A stretch of 64,000 nt of DNA from positions 124,001 to 188,000 of the forward strand of contig JAFKGK010000003.1 in the NCBI GenBank assembly GCA_017307165.1, given 5' to 3'. The notes beneath the pieces were generated by a model, which was given only the letters and a program-made list of their open reading frames with translations, made no database searches and was not told the DNA's origin. The position numbers were made by a program, and so were the translations under genes. Numbering within the stretch: position 1 is the stretch's first letter; the number at the start of each line of letters is the position of its first letter. The DNA comes from Candidatus Melainabacteria bacterium (GTDB lineage: Bacteria; Cyanobacteriota; Vampirovibrionia; Obscuribacterales; Obscuribacteraceae). Below are positions 27,007-35,939 of the stretch, in pieces.

Positions 27007-28020
27007 ATGTACAAAAAATTTGCCGTTACCCGCTTGGGTTTGGCGATGCTTCCTATAGCAGTTATGATCGCCAATAGCTCGACTGTGGCGCTTGCTGCCG
27101 GCAAAACAACTGTTAAAAAGACCACGACGACTGTCACGACCAAGACCACCCATGGCAATGCAAACGTACCTGTGTGGGTGCGCAATCTCAATGTTCCTTA
27201 TAGAGCATGGTTGCCCCGTGAGAAGCCAAGAGAAGTCCTTCTCTGTGTCCACGGTCTTGGCTTCAGCTCAGAGTCCTATCGCGAGTTTGGACGCGTTTTT
27301 GCCTCCAAGGGCTATGCCGTATATGCACTAGATGTGCGTGGATTTGGCAAGTGGATGGATCGCAAGGACGATTCGCACGTCGATTTTGAGGCCTGTCTTC
27401 TCGATGTCGAAGCCGCTTTGAAAGCCTTGCGCAAAGCCTACCCGACTTGCCCAACATATCTGGTCGGCGAATCCATGGGTGGTGCCATAGCCATGGCAGC
27501 TACATCGCGCAATCCCCATCTGGTAGATGGATTGATTTCGTGCGTTCCATCTAGCGATCGTTATGCCAAACTCAATTCAGAGCTTGTCGTCGGTATGCAT
27601 TATGTAAAGGATTCGGATAAGCCGGTTTCCGTCGAACCCGAGATCGTGGATCGAGTCACCGATGATCTAGCCCTGCGTAAGCAAATACAATCCGAAAAGA
27701 CCAATCGCCTCAAACTGACTCCAAAAGAGCTCAAGAGCTTTGAAGACTTTATGAAAGGCAATAACGACGCAGCCAAGCTGATCGAAAAGACGCCGGTGCT
27801 CATGCTTGCAGGTTTTAAAGATAGGCTCGTTAAGCCGGAAGGTACGATCGAGCTCTTTAACAATCTGTCTACCCAGAAAAAAGTCCTGATGATCATCGGT
27901 GATGGCGAGCATCTCTTGCTGGAAGAGGCCCAGATGACTCCTCAAGTCGGACTGTTGCTGAGTGATTGGATTCGCTCCGAATCACGCGGCCGCAAGGTCT
28001 CCAATTCTTTCATCCAATAA
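27007..28020 (+). CDS. Exported alpha/beta hydrolase (monoacylglycerol-lipase-like)
   Basis: 337 residues. A signal-peptide-like N-terminus (LAMLPIAVMIANSSTVALAAG) is followed by a Thr/Lys linker and a Hydrolase_4/serine-aminopeptidase-like fold: oxyanion HGLGFSSESYREFG, nucleophile GESMG, acid Asp in GFKDRLVKPEG and His in GDGEHLLLEE. Members cleave monoacylglycerols or other small esters. The C-terminal domain of the protein at 59873-61741 is a paralog. First gene of the P16 operon, GGAGG upstream. Confidence 0.87.
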   Translation: MYKKFAVTRLGLAMLPIAVMIANSSTVALAAGKTTVKKTTTTVTTKTTHGNANVPVWVRNLNVPYRAWLPREKPREVLLCVHGLGFSSESYREFGRVFASKGYAVYALDVRGFGKWMDRKDDSHVDFEACLLDVEAALKALRKAYPTCPTYLVGESMGGAIAMAATSRNPHLVDGLISCVPSSDRYAKLNSELVVGMHYVKDSDKPVSVEPEIVDRVTDDLALRKQIQSEKTNRLKLTPKELKSFEDFMKGNNDAAKLIEKTPVLMLAGFKDRLVKPEGTIELFNNLSTQKKVLMIIGDGEHLLLEEAQMTPQVGLLLSDWIRSESRGRKVSNSFIQ

Positions 28021-28046
28021 CCTTATAATTATCCGTGGAGGATACG

Positions 28047-28403
28047 ATGTACGAGATTATCAATCAGAGAGCCGTGATAAGGACCGTTATGGCGGTTTTG
28101 ACGCTGATGGCTCTGCAGTCAGGGACGCCTGCTCTCTCAGCCGAACCCGAATGGAACGTAGACACGCGCACTCAGCGTTTGATGCAGGAGATCAATCTTG
28201 CACAAAAAGAAAACCAATTGACGGACAAAGAGGCCAAAAAACTTCGCTCTGATCTGGCGGATATAGTAGCTAAAAAGACCAGGTGGAGAGACAAGGCCAA
28301 AGGCGTATTGACCGAGAAGCAAAACCGTTCACTCGAGAAAGACATCAATTCGGTGAGCGTCAAACTGCATAAACTGCAATTAGAAAAAAGAGTAGCCAAA
28401 TAA
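28047..28403 (+). CDS. Small secreted helical protein (LRxDL family)
   Basis: 118 residues from the ATG at 28047, 5 nt after GGAGG. A signal peptide ends near SGTPALSA. The mature part is all helix, with INLAQKENQLTDKEAKKLRSDL and SLEKDINSVSVKLHKLQLEKRV. The same pattern occurs at 45512-45844 and twice in 24615-25601. No named domain known to me. It lies 26 nt after the hydrolase gene and 21 nt before the diiron gene, so one transcript is likely. Confidence 0.75.
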   Translation: MYEIINQRAVIRTVMAVLTLMALQSGTPALSAEPEWNVDTRTQRLMQEINLAQKENQLTDKEAKKLRSDLADIVAKKTRWRDKAKGVLTEKQNRSLEKDINSVSVKLHKLQLEKRVAK

Positions 28404-28424
28404 CAGGCCGTCAAGAGGAAACCA

Positions 28425-29576
28425 ATGTCGGTATCACTTAAACAAGCGTTGATAAATCTCCAACAGACTATACCGCTTGCCACCGGCATGGTGGCTCGAG
28501 GAAATGTCAAACAACTAATGACTTTCCTCGGGCCTGCCTTTAATGGATTGATCATGCAAAATGCTCGGGGTGCCAATCGTACTCTCTGGCAAGCCGATCA
28601 CGTAATAGCTTTTGATTGGACCTATGCGCGTGATAACAATGTAATGAAGAGGCTCTTTGATGCCGCCAATTCTGCGCAATGGAGTCCAAATGACGATATC
28701 GATTGGTCATTTGATTTTGATCCGCTCGATACGCGCAAGCCGCTCATACCCGATCAGTTCTGTCCTGGGGTTGTATTGCCTGCCTGGGGCCGTATGGCTG
28801 AAACCGAAAAAGCAGAGCACAGGCGAGCTCTCCTCAGCTGGATGCTGAGTCAGGTCTTGCATGGTGAGCAAGGAGCTCTATTTGGAGCTGCTCAGGTAGT
28901 GCAAACTGTGCCCTGGATGGACGGCAAATTGCTCGGGTCCAGCCAGATAGCGGATGAGGGCAAGCATATAGAGACTTTTCACCGTTATCTCAACGAAAAG
29001 CTTTGCCGCGTGTATCACGTCAATGACAATCTATATACTCTGGTCGAGGCGCTCATGAGCGATAGCCGCTGGGATGTCAAATTTCTCGGCATGCAGATCA
29101 TGATCGAAGGCTTTGGCCTGGGCGCTTTTTCGCTGATCAAAAAAATTGTTACTGAGCCTACTTTGCAGCAGATATTGAGATTTATCATGCTCGACGAATC
29201 ACGTCACGTAAATTATGGCGTGCTTGCTCTGGAGCAATATTACCGCACCGAGCTCAATGAGAGGGAGTTGCGCGAACGCGAAGATCTGGCTTATGAGATC
29301 ACTTTGATGATGCAAAGACGCTTTTTGATCCACGAAATGTACGAAGAATACTGGACCCACCAGTTTTCCCTACAAGAGTGGAACAAATTTGCCGCCTCAA
29401 GCCAATTGATGCAGATGTTCAGGCGATCGATGTTTCGCATCATCATGCCCAATCTCAAACGTATAGGACTGCTATCTGACCGCATCAAGCCAAAGTACGA
29501 TGCTCTGGGAGTGCTCGAGTTTCAAGATGCACCGTCCATCTACGAGATGAAAGAAGACGCCATAATGGCTCTTTAA
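28425..29576 (+). CDS. Ferritin-like diiron oxygenase (AurF/R2-type fold)
   Basis: 383 residues. Carboxylate and His ligands fit a four-helix diiron site: HGEQ, DEGKHIETFHRYL (ExxH), MIEGFGLGAF and DESRHVNYG (ExxH). This spacing matches the R2-like group that includes arylamine N-oxygenases and fatty-acid-modifying enzymes. No signal peptide. AGAGGAAA precedes the ATG. Third gene of the P16 operon, next to a lipase-like hydrolase, so a lipid-related substrate is a reasonable guess, no more. Confidence 0.75.
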   Translation: MSVSLKQALINLQQTIPLATGMVARGNVKQLMTFLGPAFNGLIMQNARGANRTLWQADHVIAFDWTYARDNNVMKRLFDAANSAQWSPNDDIDWSFDFDPLDTRKPLIPDQFCPGVVLPAWGRMAETEKAEHRRALLSWMLSQVLHGEQGALFGAAQVVQTVPWMDGKLLGSSQIADEGKHIETFHRYLNEKLCRVYHVNDNLYTLVEALMSDSRWDVKFLGMQIMIEGFGLGAFSLIKKIVTEPTLQQILRFIMLDESRHVNYGVLALEQYYRTELNERELREREDLAYEITLMMQRRFLIHEMYEEYWTHQFSLQEWNKFAASSQLMQMFRRSMFRIIMPNLKRIGLLSDRIKPKYDALGVLEFQDAPSIYEMKEDAIMAL

Positions 29577-29654
29577 AAATGCATTTTTAGGGTTTCGCCG
29601 CAACAAAATCCATTTTTGCTTGTCCTGCACGATACTTGCAGGAGAAATATCTTG

Positions 29655-31145
29655 ATGGACAAATCGTCGTACCCATCTTGGACTTTGATCACTAAATGTG
29701 CCCATAACACTTTTGGCGTGCAGCAATTTCGCGAAGGTCAAAAATCACTCATCGAGGCGGCTATAAAAGGGCGAGATTGCATTGGCCTGATGCCTACAGG
29801 ATCAGGTAAATCATTGTGCTTCCAATTGCCTGCATTATTTCTCCCATATGCTACGGTGGTTGTATCGCCTTTGATCTCATTGATGCTAGACCAGGAAACA
29901 AAACTGGCAGAGCAAGGCGTATCAGTCGCAAATCTCAACTCATCTATTGCCGCTGCTGCTGTACGAAAGGCATACAAGCAGATCGCTGCAGGAGAGATCA
30001 AACTGATATATGTAACGCCGGAAAGACTTGAAGACGAGGCATTTATAAGAGTTTTGCAAGCCGCTCGGGTGTCTCTTTTGGTGATTGATGAGGCACATTG
30101 CATTTCACAATGGGGGCATGACTTTAGACCCGCCTATCTAAATATCTCCGCCACCGCAGACCTTTTGGATAACCCCCCGGTAATGGCTCTTACTGCCACC
30201 GCCACCGATGACATAGTCGCAGATATAAGTAAGCAGTTGCGCTTGCGTGACCCGGTGCTAGTGCGGCTCGGGATTGATCGACCAAACCTTGCCTTTAAAG
30301 TGATTGCTACAGTAAGTGAAAAAATAAAGCAAGAAAAATTGCTCGAATTTCTCCAGCATCACAGACAACAAGGAGTCGGTTTGGTTTACACGAGCACCAT
30401 TAAATGCGCAGAGACTCTACATGCATTTATATGCGAACATGGCTTCAAATGTGCAATCTATCATGGCAGGTTGTCTCGCAAAGAGCGTGAGTTGGCCCAG
30501 GAGGCCTTTATGTCGGGCAGAGTCGACTTGGTCATAGCGACCAAGGCTTTTGGCATGGGTATCGATAAGCCTGACGTGCGATTTGTAATCCATTATCAAT
30601 ATCCTGATTCTATCGAATCTTATGTGCAGGAGGCCGGTCGGGCTGGCCGTGATGGCAAGGATTCAGAGGCAGTCATTTTTTATCAACTAGAAGATCATAG
30701 AGTGCAGGCTTTCTTTCTGGGGGGAAAGTATCCAAGTCGTGACCAGGCCCAGAGCTTATACGAATGTTTGAGGGATGGTGATGCTAAGGGGGCTTCGCTC
30801 AAAATGCTAAAAGAAGCCACTGGTATACCGATTAACAAGGTCAAAGTGATATTGTCCTATTTAGAGGGGGCGGGAGCGGTCGAAAAAAAGGTCCGGTATC
30901 GCCTCAAGCAATACTTGCAAGATTACCAACAACTGGATGAGTTTTTGGCTGCATATGAGGAAAGGCACATGAGCGACCGCGAAAGGTTGAGTCAAATCGA
31001 GTCTTTTTGTCAAAGCCCAGGGTGTAGATCGCAGTATCTGCGCAGGTATTTTGGTGAGCAGCAGGATGCTGGTGTCTGCGGGCGTTGCGACAATTGTCAG
31101 GTCGATGAAGGGTCGAATCTAGCAAAGCTCGCCGAAATTGCCTGA
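29655..31145 (+). CDS. recQ: RecQ-family ATP-dependent DNA helicase
   Basis: 496 residues from the ATG at 29655 (AGGAG 10 nt upstream; an upstream TTG is unlikely). Superfamily-2 motifs: Q motif FGVQQFREGQ, Walker A TGSGKS, DEAH box with CISQWGHDFRP (the RecQ aromatic-rich loop), TATAT, and motif VI QEAGRAGRDG. The RecQ zinc site is present (CRSQYLRRYFGE, then CGRCDNC). It ends soon after the zinc site and lacks winged-helix and HRDC domains, so it is a short RecQ. Role: 3'-5' unwinding in repair. No GGAAC-N17-GTC promoter. Confidence 0.92.
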   Translation: MDKSSYPSWTLITKCAHNTFGVQQFREGQKSLIEAAIKGRDCIGLMPTGSGKSLCFQLPALFLPYATVVVSPLISLMLDQETKLAEQGVSVANLNSSIAAAAVRKAYKQIAAGEIKLIYVTPERLEDEAFIRVLQAARVSLLVIDEAHCISQWGHDFRPAYLNISATADLLDNPPVMALTATATDDIVADISKQLRLRDPVLVRLGIDRPNLAFKVIATVSEKIKQEKLLEFLQHHRQQGVGLVYTSTIKCAETLHAFICEHGFKCAIYHGRLSRKERELAQEAFMSGRVDLVIATKAFGMGIDKPDVRFVIHYQYPDSIESYVQEAGRAGRDGKDSEAVIFYQLEDHRVQAFFLGGKYPSRDQAQSLYECLRDGDAKGASLKMLKEATGIPINKVKVILSYLEGAGAVEKKVRYRLKQYLQDYQQLDEFLAAYEERHMSDRERLSQIESFCQSPGCRSQYLRRYFGEQQDAGVCGRCDNCQVDEGSNLAKLAEIA

Positions 31146-31147
31146 TG

Positions 31148-31172
31148 GGAACTCACCGCGATTAGTTTGGTC
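31148..31172 (+). promoter_or_regulatory. ECF-type promoter P17 (SDR)
   Basis: GGAAC at 31148-31152 (in GGGAACT), 17 nt, GTC at 31170-31172, 45 nt before the SDR ATG and 2 nt after the recQ stop codon. Confidence 0.75.
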
Positions 31173-31216
31173 ACCAAAAAAAAGCCCTGGTAAAGTTAAT
31201 TGAGCGGAGTGTGCTT

Positions 31217-32260
31217 ATGAGATTGAGAACGATTTTAGCCGTCGGTGGGGCCGTAATGACTGCTGCAGTGAAAGCGCGTCAAGTCTTGCGAAAACTGCGC
31301 GAGATGGATTTGCACGATAAAGTCGTGCTGATCATGGGCGGTTCGAGAGGATTAGCGCTGGAGATGGCCAGAGTCTTCAAAGCCGAAGGTGCTATCGTAG
31401 TTTTGGCAGCACGCGATAAAGAAGAACTGGCGCGAGCCGAAAAAATCCTCGACATGCCCACGAAAAAGTTTTTGAGCCTTGATTGTGATGTTACTGACAA
31501 AGAACAAGTCCAATCTACTATTAATGAAGTTCAAAAAAGATTTGGAAAAATCGATGTTTTGGTCAACAATGCTGGCTTGATCGAGGTTGGTCCAATCGAA
31601 GTCCAGACTTTGCAAGATTTTGAAACCTCGATCGCTACACAATTTTATGGTCCCCTATATGCCATTCAGGCAGTGATGCCAGCAATGCAGGCGCGCCGCA
31701 GCGGTCGTATCGTCAATATCTCCTCCATTGCGGGCATCGTCAGCGTGCCTCATCTGGTGCCCTACTCAGCCAGCAAGCATGCTCTTAAAGGGCTTTCGGA
31801 CGGCCTCCGCAGCGAATTGATCAAGGACAATGTCTACGTCACTACGGTTTGCCCTGGATTGATGCGCACAGGTAGCCCGCTCAATGCAGATATGAAAGGC
31901 CGTCATCGTATTGAGTATGCGTTTTTTGCTCTGCTCGATGCTCTTCCTATCACCAGCATCGATGCGGCTCAAGCTGCAAGGCAAATCGTTGATGCCACCA
32001 AGCATGGTGATGCCCGTTTGATCATCTCCATGCAAGCTAGAGCTATAACTTATCTAAGCGCAGCCTTACCTGGCTTTGTGCAGGATATGCTCGGTCTGAG
32101 CACCTGGCTTTTACCCAAGGTCGGTGGTGTCGGCAACAAGTCGGTCAAAGGGTGGCAAAGTGAAAGCCCAATCACCAAATCGTTTTTGACAAAGATGTCC
32201 ACTGATGCTGCAAAACGCAATAATGAGCTCTTGCAGGAGCAAAAGTCAGAAGGGGCTTAA
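31217..32260 (+). CDS. Short-chain dehydrogenase/reductase
   Basis: 347 residues from the ATG at 31217 (GGAG 7 nt upstream). A short hydrophobic N-terminus precedes the Rossmann motif MGGSRGLALEM (a variant of TGxxxGxG with Met-Gly in place of Thr-Gly), then NNAG, catalytic Ser in ISSIAG and YSASK. The ~80-residue C-terminal tail is longer than in classical SDRs and may bind membrane. NAD(P) is the likely cofactor; the substrate is unknown. Transcribed from P17. Confidence 0.88.
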   Translation: MRLRTILAVGGAVMTAAVKARQVLRKLREMDLHDKVVLIMGGSRGLALEMARVFKAEGAIVVLAARDKEELARAEKILDMPTKKFLSLDCDVTDKEQVQSTINEVQKRFGKIDVLVNNAGLIEVGPIEVQTLQDFETSIATQFYGPLYAIQAVMPAMQARRSGRIVNISSIAGIVSVPHLVPYSASKHALKGLSDGLRSELIKDNVYVTTVCPGLMRTGSPLNADMKGRHRIEYAFFALLDALPITSIDAAQAARQIVDATKHGDARLIISMQARAITYLSAALPGFVQDMLGLSTWLLPKVGGVGNKSVKGWQSESPITKSFLTKMSTDAAKRNNELLQEQKSEGA

Positions 32261-32296
32261 TCTATATAAAATTTTGGCATTATAAGATTTTTGGCA

Positions 32297-33244
32297 TTAG
32301 TCTAGTTGCAGAACGGGCTTTTGCTCGGGTTGGTTTGCCAGGCGGATAAAGGCACCGGTCCGTTTTTGTCCAGTTTTTTCGATAGGAAAAATGCGCATAT
32401 AAATTGTGATCTCGGCACCATCTCTAGTAGTGGCAGCTGCTTTGATTTCTTTGTCAAAGACTATTCCATTTCCTGTCGATAAATATTGAAAGAAGCCTTT
32501 CATGTGAGCTTCCTGATATCTTGCTGGGATGATCAATTCGACTAGTGCGTTACCGATTGCTTCTGATTTCTCAAAGCCAAATATCTGAGTGCACCTTTCA
32601 TTCCATTCGATTATTCGGCTAGTCTCATCGATTGCTAAAAATCCTTCTGGCAGATTTTGTATTATAGATTTTGCTAAATGTCTTTCGCGCAAGAGATTGG
32701 TATCTTCTTCTTTTTGTCGGAAAATGCCCGCGAGGTAAACTCCCAGCTTTTCGTAAAAGAAATTTGCAGAATTTGTTATTTTGAAAGGCTCGAAAGAAAA
32801 TATTTCGATCACTCCCTGGACATGTGGCCCAGTCTTTATGGGAAAAGCAAAAACACTTTTGATCCCGCAGCTGATTGCTTGCCCTTTGCGCCTGAATGAC
32901 AGCTCGGGCTCGTCCTCGATCGAATTGATATAGTGCGGCAAGGCATTTGACCATACTCGCCCGGGCAGACCTACGCCCTTGCTAAACCTGCGCTCCTGGC
33001 TTGCGTGCCTTATATCGGGCAGGGGAGCCATAGCAAAGTAATGGTCGGTGCAAATCAATGTATCGCCTTGCACTTGCCAGTATTGAGCAAGACAGGCATT
33101 GTTGGCGCGAGTCAATATCTCGAGAGACCTGCGGATAAAATGCGCCGGTTCGCCTGGCTCGGTGGATGCCACAGCAATACTTGCCATCAACACAACATTG
33201 TGATTGGCCTGAATGATTTCTTGTCTGTCTTCGCCGTGTCTCAA
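32297..33244 (-). CDS. GAF-PAS sensory protein without output domain
   Basis: About 315 residues. A GAF domain (around 22-190, with GVGLPGRVW and SVFAFPI) is followed by a PAS domain (about 200-310, with LPEGFLAIDETSRIIEWNE and IFGFEKSEAIG). No kinase, GGDEF or DNA-binding part follows. It could be a stand-alone sensor acting on another kinase or sigma-control protein. The start is uncertain: TTG at 33244 or ATG at 33187, neither with a good ribosome site. Confidence 0.72.
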   Translation of the reverse strand: MRHGEDRQEIIQANHNVVLMASIAVASTEPGEPAHFIRRSLEILTRANNACLAQYWQVQGDTLICTDHYFAMAPLPDIRHASQERRFSKGVGLPGRVWSNALPHYINSIEDEPELSFRRKGQAISCGIKSVFAFPIKTGPHVQGVIEIFSFEPFKITNSANFFYEKLGVYLAGIFRQKEEDTNLLRERHLAKSIIQNLPEGFLAIDETSRIIEWNERCTQIFGFEKSEAIGNALVELIIPARYQEAHMKGFFQYLSTGNGIVFDKEIKAAATTRDGAEITIYMRIFPIEKTGQKRTGAFIRLANQPEQKPVLQLD

Positions 33245-33325
33245 GCCTGGTGGGCCTTATATCGGTTGCGTTGCCATTTTAATGCCTACAGGTCGATTTT
33301 TAAAGTGCTGTAAACGCCCAGAATG

Positions 33326-33350
33326 GGAACCTCTCACCTCGTAAACCGCC
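33326..33350 (+). promoter_or_regulatory. Degenerate ECF-type promoter (GCC in place of GTC)
   Basis: GGAAC at 33326-33330 (in GGGAACC), 17 nt, GCC at 33348-33350, 55 nt before the next ATG. It differs from consensus at the middle -10 base. Confidence 0.45.
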
Positions 33351-33404
33351 ATCTCTATTAGCCTGAAGGCATACCAGTAGCGCGTTTTAAAAGAGGACAG
33401 GAAA

Positions 33405-33782
33405 ATGAGGAAGAAAAATATCAATCTTGACAATGAGCAGATTGAAAACGACATACATGTGACAGATGAACCTATTCAAAAGATTGGGGGTATCTTTGAC
33501 GCTGCTCCTCGCGGTCGGCGTGAATACCATGAACCTTTTGATGAGGCCAATATGATTCAGCACGATGAGATCGAATCGATGATGGCAAGTATAGATGAGA
33601 TGGGGATGTCACTTAAACAAGCAGAACGTGTTTTAAATGACCCTTATTCTGATGATGAGCTCAAAGCCTGCGCAGAAGAGGTTTTGAGCATGGTGGATAA
33701 TGGCGTACTGGACGAAAATACTGTAAAGGCCATGATCGCATCTGAGCAAAATCGTAGTATCAGCGATCGTAAAGCCAGTTGA
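33405..33782 (+). CDS. Hypothetical acidic protein
   Basis: 125 residues, strongly acidic, with no signal peptide or membrane helix. The first half (about 1-50) looks disordered; the second half has two or three helices (MMASIDEMGMSLKQAERVL, DDELKACAEEVLSMVDNG). An ACAGGA site precedes the ATG. I do not recognise a family. It sits alone between the GAF-PAS gene and the XRE regulator. Confidence 0.65.
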   Translation: MRKKNINLDNEQIENDIHVTDEPIQKIGGIFDAAPRGRREYHEPFDEANMIQHDEIESMMASIDEMGMSLKQAERVLNDPYSDDELKACAEEVLSMVDNGVLDENTVKAMIASEQNRSISDRKAS

Positions 33783-33814
33783 TTCGGTATTGCCAGTGGT
33801 ATCAATGCTTAGCA

Positions 33815-33852
33815 AGCAAGAGGATGTTGTATATTTGCAACATCCTCTTGCT
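33815..33852 (+). terminator. Terminator-like hairpin
   Basis: A perfect 15-bp stem (33815-33829 with 33838-33852) and an 8-nt loop, 32 nt after the acidic-protein gene, without a T-run. Confidence 0.65.
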
Positions 33853-33953
33853 CAGGGGGTTTGAGCAATACCGATAAGATGAAAGTTTTTCAAAATGGAA
33901 ACTTTTGTCGGGCAAATCCGCCATGGTGATTAGAGACAAAGGAGGAAAAGTTG

Positions 33954-34340
33954 ATGAGCCGTTATAAGAAAATGCATAAAGATCTGCTGGCCAATCTCGG
34001 CAAAGCAATCTATACACGGCGCGTAAATCAAGGCATGTCGCAGACCGAATTGTCGCAAGAAAGTGGCATCGATCGTTCGTCCATCAGCGAAATCGAAAAT
34101 GGTAAGCGCAATCCTTCGGTAGGCGCGGTCGCTTCTCTGGCAGATTGTTTAAAGACGAGCCTGCCCAAACTGCTTTGTGGTTGCGACGACTGCATCAAAG
34201 GCAATGGCAATCACAATGGCCTTGAACACGACGACATGATGTTTGAAAGCAAGCAACCTTTTGAGACGCCCCGAATGGCAGAGGCAGAGAAAGATATAGA
34301 TCACGACCAGCAGCACAAATCCAAAAAGGACGTGGCCTAG
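33954..34340 (+). CDS. XRE-family transcriptional regulator
   Basis: 128 residues from the ATG at 33954, 9 nt after GGAGG. A classical Cro/C1 helix-turn-helix spans about residues 10-65 (RRVNQGMSQTELSQESG, then RSSISEIENGKRNPSV). The C-terminal half is polar and carries CGCDDC, a possible metal or redox site. The leader has GGAAAC at 33897-33902 with GCC 17 nt later (33920-33922), a weak relative of the ECF-type motif. Confidence 0.85.
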   Translation: MSRYKKMHKDLLANLGKAIYTRRVNQGMSQTELSQESGIDRSSISEIENGKRNPSVGAVASLADCLKTSLPKLLCGCDDCIKGNGNHNGLEHDDMMFESKQPFETPRMAEAEKDIDHDQQHKSKKDVA

Positions 34341-34362
34341 GTCGTTAGTAAATAAGAAGGTG

Positions 34363-34405
34363 AAAGAAATGTGAGGGAAGGCAATGCTTTCCCTCACATT
34401 TCTTT
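34363..34405. terminator. Long bidirectional hairpin
   Basis: A perfect 17-bp stem (34363-34379 with 34389-34405) and a 9-nt loop after the XRE gene. Confidence 0.8.
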
Positions 34406-34440
34406 TATTAGCAATTTTTGAAATTTTAGCAAAAATGGTA

Positions 34441-34471
34441 AAAAGCCCTGACTCACAGCCAGGGCTTTTTT
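34441..34471. terminator. Bidirectional Rho-independent terminator
   Basis: A 10-bp stem (AAAAGCCCTG with its complement) flanked by A and T runs, between the XRE and bacterioferritin-like genes. Confidence 0.82.
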
Positions 34472-34507
34472 AACCATATGACCAATATTGATCCACTACC
34501 TGATCTA

Positions 34508-35068
34508 TTATTGAGGTAATAGATCAGACAATTCGTCGGCGTGTTCTTCCTCTTGTTCGAGGATTTCTTCGAGCAAGCGCCTCGTTGTCGGATCCTTAGC
34601 GCCGATAAACTCGATCATCTTTCTATAGGTTTCAACTGCGACCCTTTCTTCGATCAAATTTTCTCTGATCATGCCTTCAAGGGTGGTAGCTTCAGTGTAA
34701 TGAGCATGGCTGCGAGACATCAGAGTTGTCGGATCGAGATCCGGATCTCCGCCAAGCTGTCTGATGCGCATTGCAAGCTTGTCTGCATGAGCCAATTCTT
34801 GATTGCTATGTTCGAGAAACTCTTCGGCAACCGGCTCAGAATTGATACCGCGAGCGGCATAATAGTGCTTGCGGTATCGCAAGACACATACGATTTCAGT
34901 AGCAAGTGCTTCGCCGAGCATATCGATGATTTCTTTGGTGTCAGCCTTGTAGTTTGGAGTTACGGCGCCTTCCTTGATATCGCCAGCTGCTTCCTTTCTA
35001 ATCTGGCCGATATCCATGCAAAATTTTTCAGACTTTTCATCGCAAGTCTTTTTTCCGTCGGTCATCAT
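34508..35068 (-). CDS. Bacterioferritin/Dps-like ferritin-family protein
   Basis: 186 residues from the ATG pair at 35068/35065 (GGAAG upstream). Ferritin-like four-helix bundle: ALATEIVCVLRYRKHYYAA, EEFLEHSNQELAHADKLA, LEGMIRENLIEERVAVETY and LEEILEQEEEHADEL carry the Glu/His iron ligands. A ~40-residue polar N-terminal extension with two Cys is unusual. Likely iron storage or oxidative protection. Transcribed from P18. Confidence 0.85.
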   Translation of the reverse strand: MMTDGKKTCDEKSEKFCMDIGQIRKEAAGDIKEGAVTPNYKADTKEIIDMLGEALATEIVCVLRYRKHYYAARGINSEPVAEEFLEHSNQELAHADKLAMRIRQLGGDPDLDPTTLMSRSHAHYTEATTLEGMIRENLIEERVAVETYRKMIEFIGAKDPTTRRLLEEILEQEEEHADELSDLLPQ

Positions 35069-35147
35069 GGCTGGTTCTTCCTTATTCACTGCCCTATATC
35101 CTTGAGAGTATTTTGGGACTTCTTTCCGTTTCACTTTCGCAAGTTTT

Positions 35148-35172
35148 GACGCGGCGAATGCAGCAAAGTTCC
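35148..35172 (-). promoter_or_regulatory. ECF-type promoter P18 (bacterioferritin-like)
   Basis: Minus-strand GGAAC at 35172-35168 (in CGGAACTT), 17 nt, GTC at 35150-35148 (in CGTC), 80 nt before the ATG. Confidence 0.75.
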
Positions 35173-35218
35173 GACAAATAGGCCGTGCATGTGCCGTTCG
35201 GGGCATCTCTGTGAGGCA

Positions 35219-35251
35219 AAGAGCGAGAGTAATTTGCACACTCTCGCTCTT
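35219..35251 (-). terminator. Terminator-like hairpin after the sigma factor gene
   Basis: A 12-bp stem (35219-35230 with 35240-35251), 32 nt beyond the sigma-factor stop on the minus strand. Confidence 0.7.
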
Positions 35252-35282
35252 GCTAGGACTTCATTTCAAATGTGATTTTAAA

Positions 35283-35939
35283 TTATGCAGATTCTCTGAG
35301 GTAGGGTGAGATGCAACGTTGCATCTTGGCCCGTGCTCTGGATATACGGGACTTAACTGTGCCGAGTTCTGCATTGGTGATCACTGCGATTTCTTCATAG
35401 GACAGACCTTCGATATCGCGCAGCATTGCTGCCTTTCTAAAGTCGGCAGGGATCTTTTTGTATGCATTCATCACAACTACGGACAACTCACCTTTGAGCA
35501 TGTCTTCGTCGGGTTGAGCTCTTTCATCAGCAATCTCGCGAGGTCCAAGCTCCGAGCCGGCGTCAGTGGTAACAGGCTCATCGAGGTAAATAAATTGACC
35601 TGGTTTGGGACGGCGTCTCAATTCGTCGCAAAAAATATTATTGACGATCTGCTTGAGCCAGCCCATGAAGCTCTGAGGATTACGGAGGCTGCCGACGGAT
35701 TTCCATACGCGGATCATTACTTCTTGTACGAGATCATTAGTATCTTTCCAATCCGGGGCGAGCTTTCTGAGCATCATTTCGGCAGTCTTACGATGGCGGT
35801 TGAGGAGAGCATCCATAGCTCTTGTGTCACCTGATTGGCATGCAACAACCAATTCGGCGTCCGTCATTTCCTCATAGGTTTTGTTTTCAGCCTTTTTGAG
35901 GGTTGCGGCGTTCTTGCGAATAGCTACTACATTAGACAT
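35283..35939 (-). CDS. ECF-type RNA polymerase sigma factor
   Basis: 218 residues from the ATG at 35939 (AGGAG 8 nt upstream). A ~45-residue basic N-terminal extension precedes sigma region 2 (LLNRHRKTAEMMLRK, DLVQEVMIRVWKS, FMGWLKQIVNNIFCDELRR) and region 4 with helix-turn-helix (YKKIPADFRKAAMLRDIEG, LSYEEIAVI, LGTVKSRISRARAKM). Only regions 2 and 4 are present, as in the ECF group. No anti-sigma gene is adjacent. ECF factors typically read GGAAC-type -35 elements, so this is the best candidate for the window's shared promoter, by inference. Its own upstream region lacks that motif. Confidence 0.92.
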   Translation of the reverse strand: MSNVVAIRKNAATLKKAENKTYEEMTDAELVVACQSGDTRAMDALLNRHRKTAEMMLRKLAPDWKDTNDLVQEVMIRVWKSVGSLRNPQSFMGWLKQIVNNIFCDELRRRPKPGQFIYLDEPVTTDAGSELGPREIADERAQPDEDMLKGELSVVVMNAYKKIPADFRKAAMLRDIEGLSYEEIAVITNAELGTVKSRISRARAKMQRCISPYLRESA

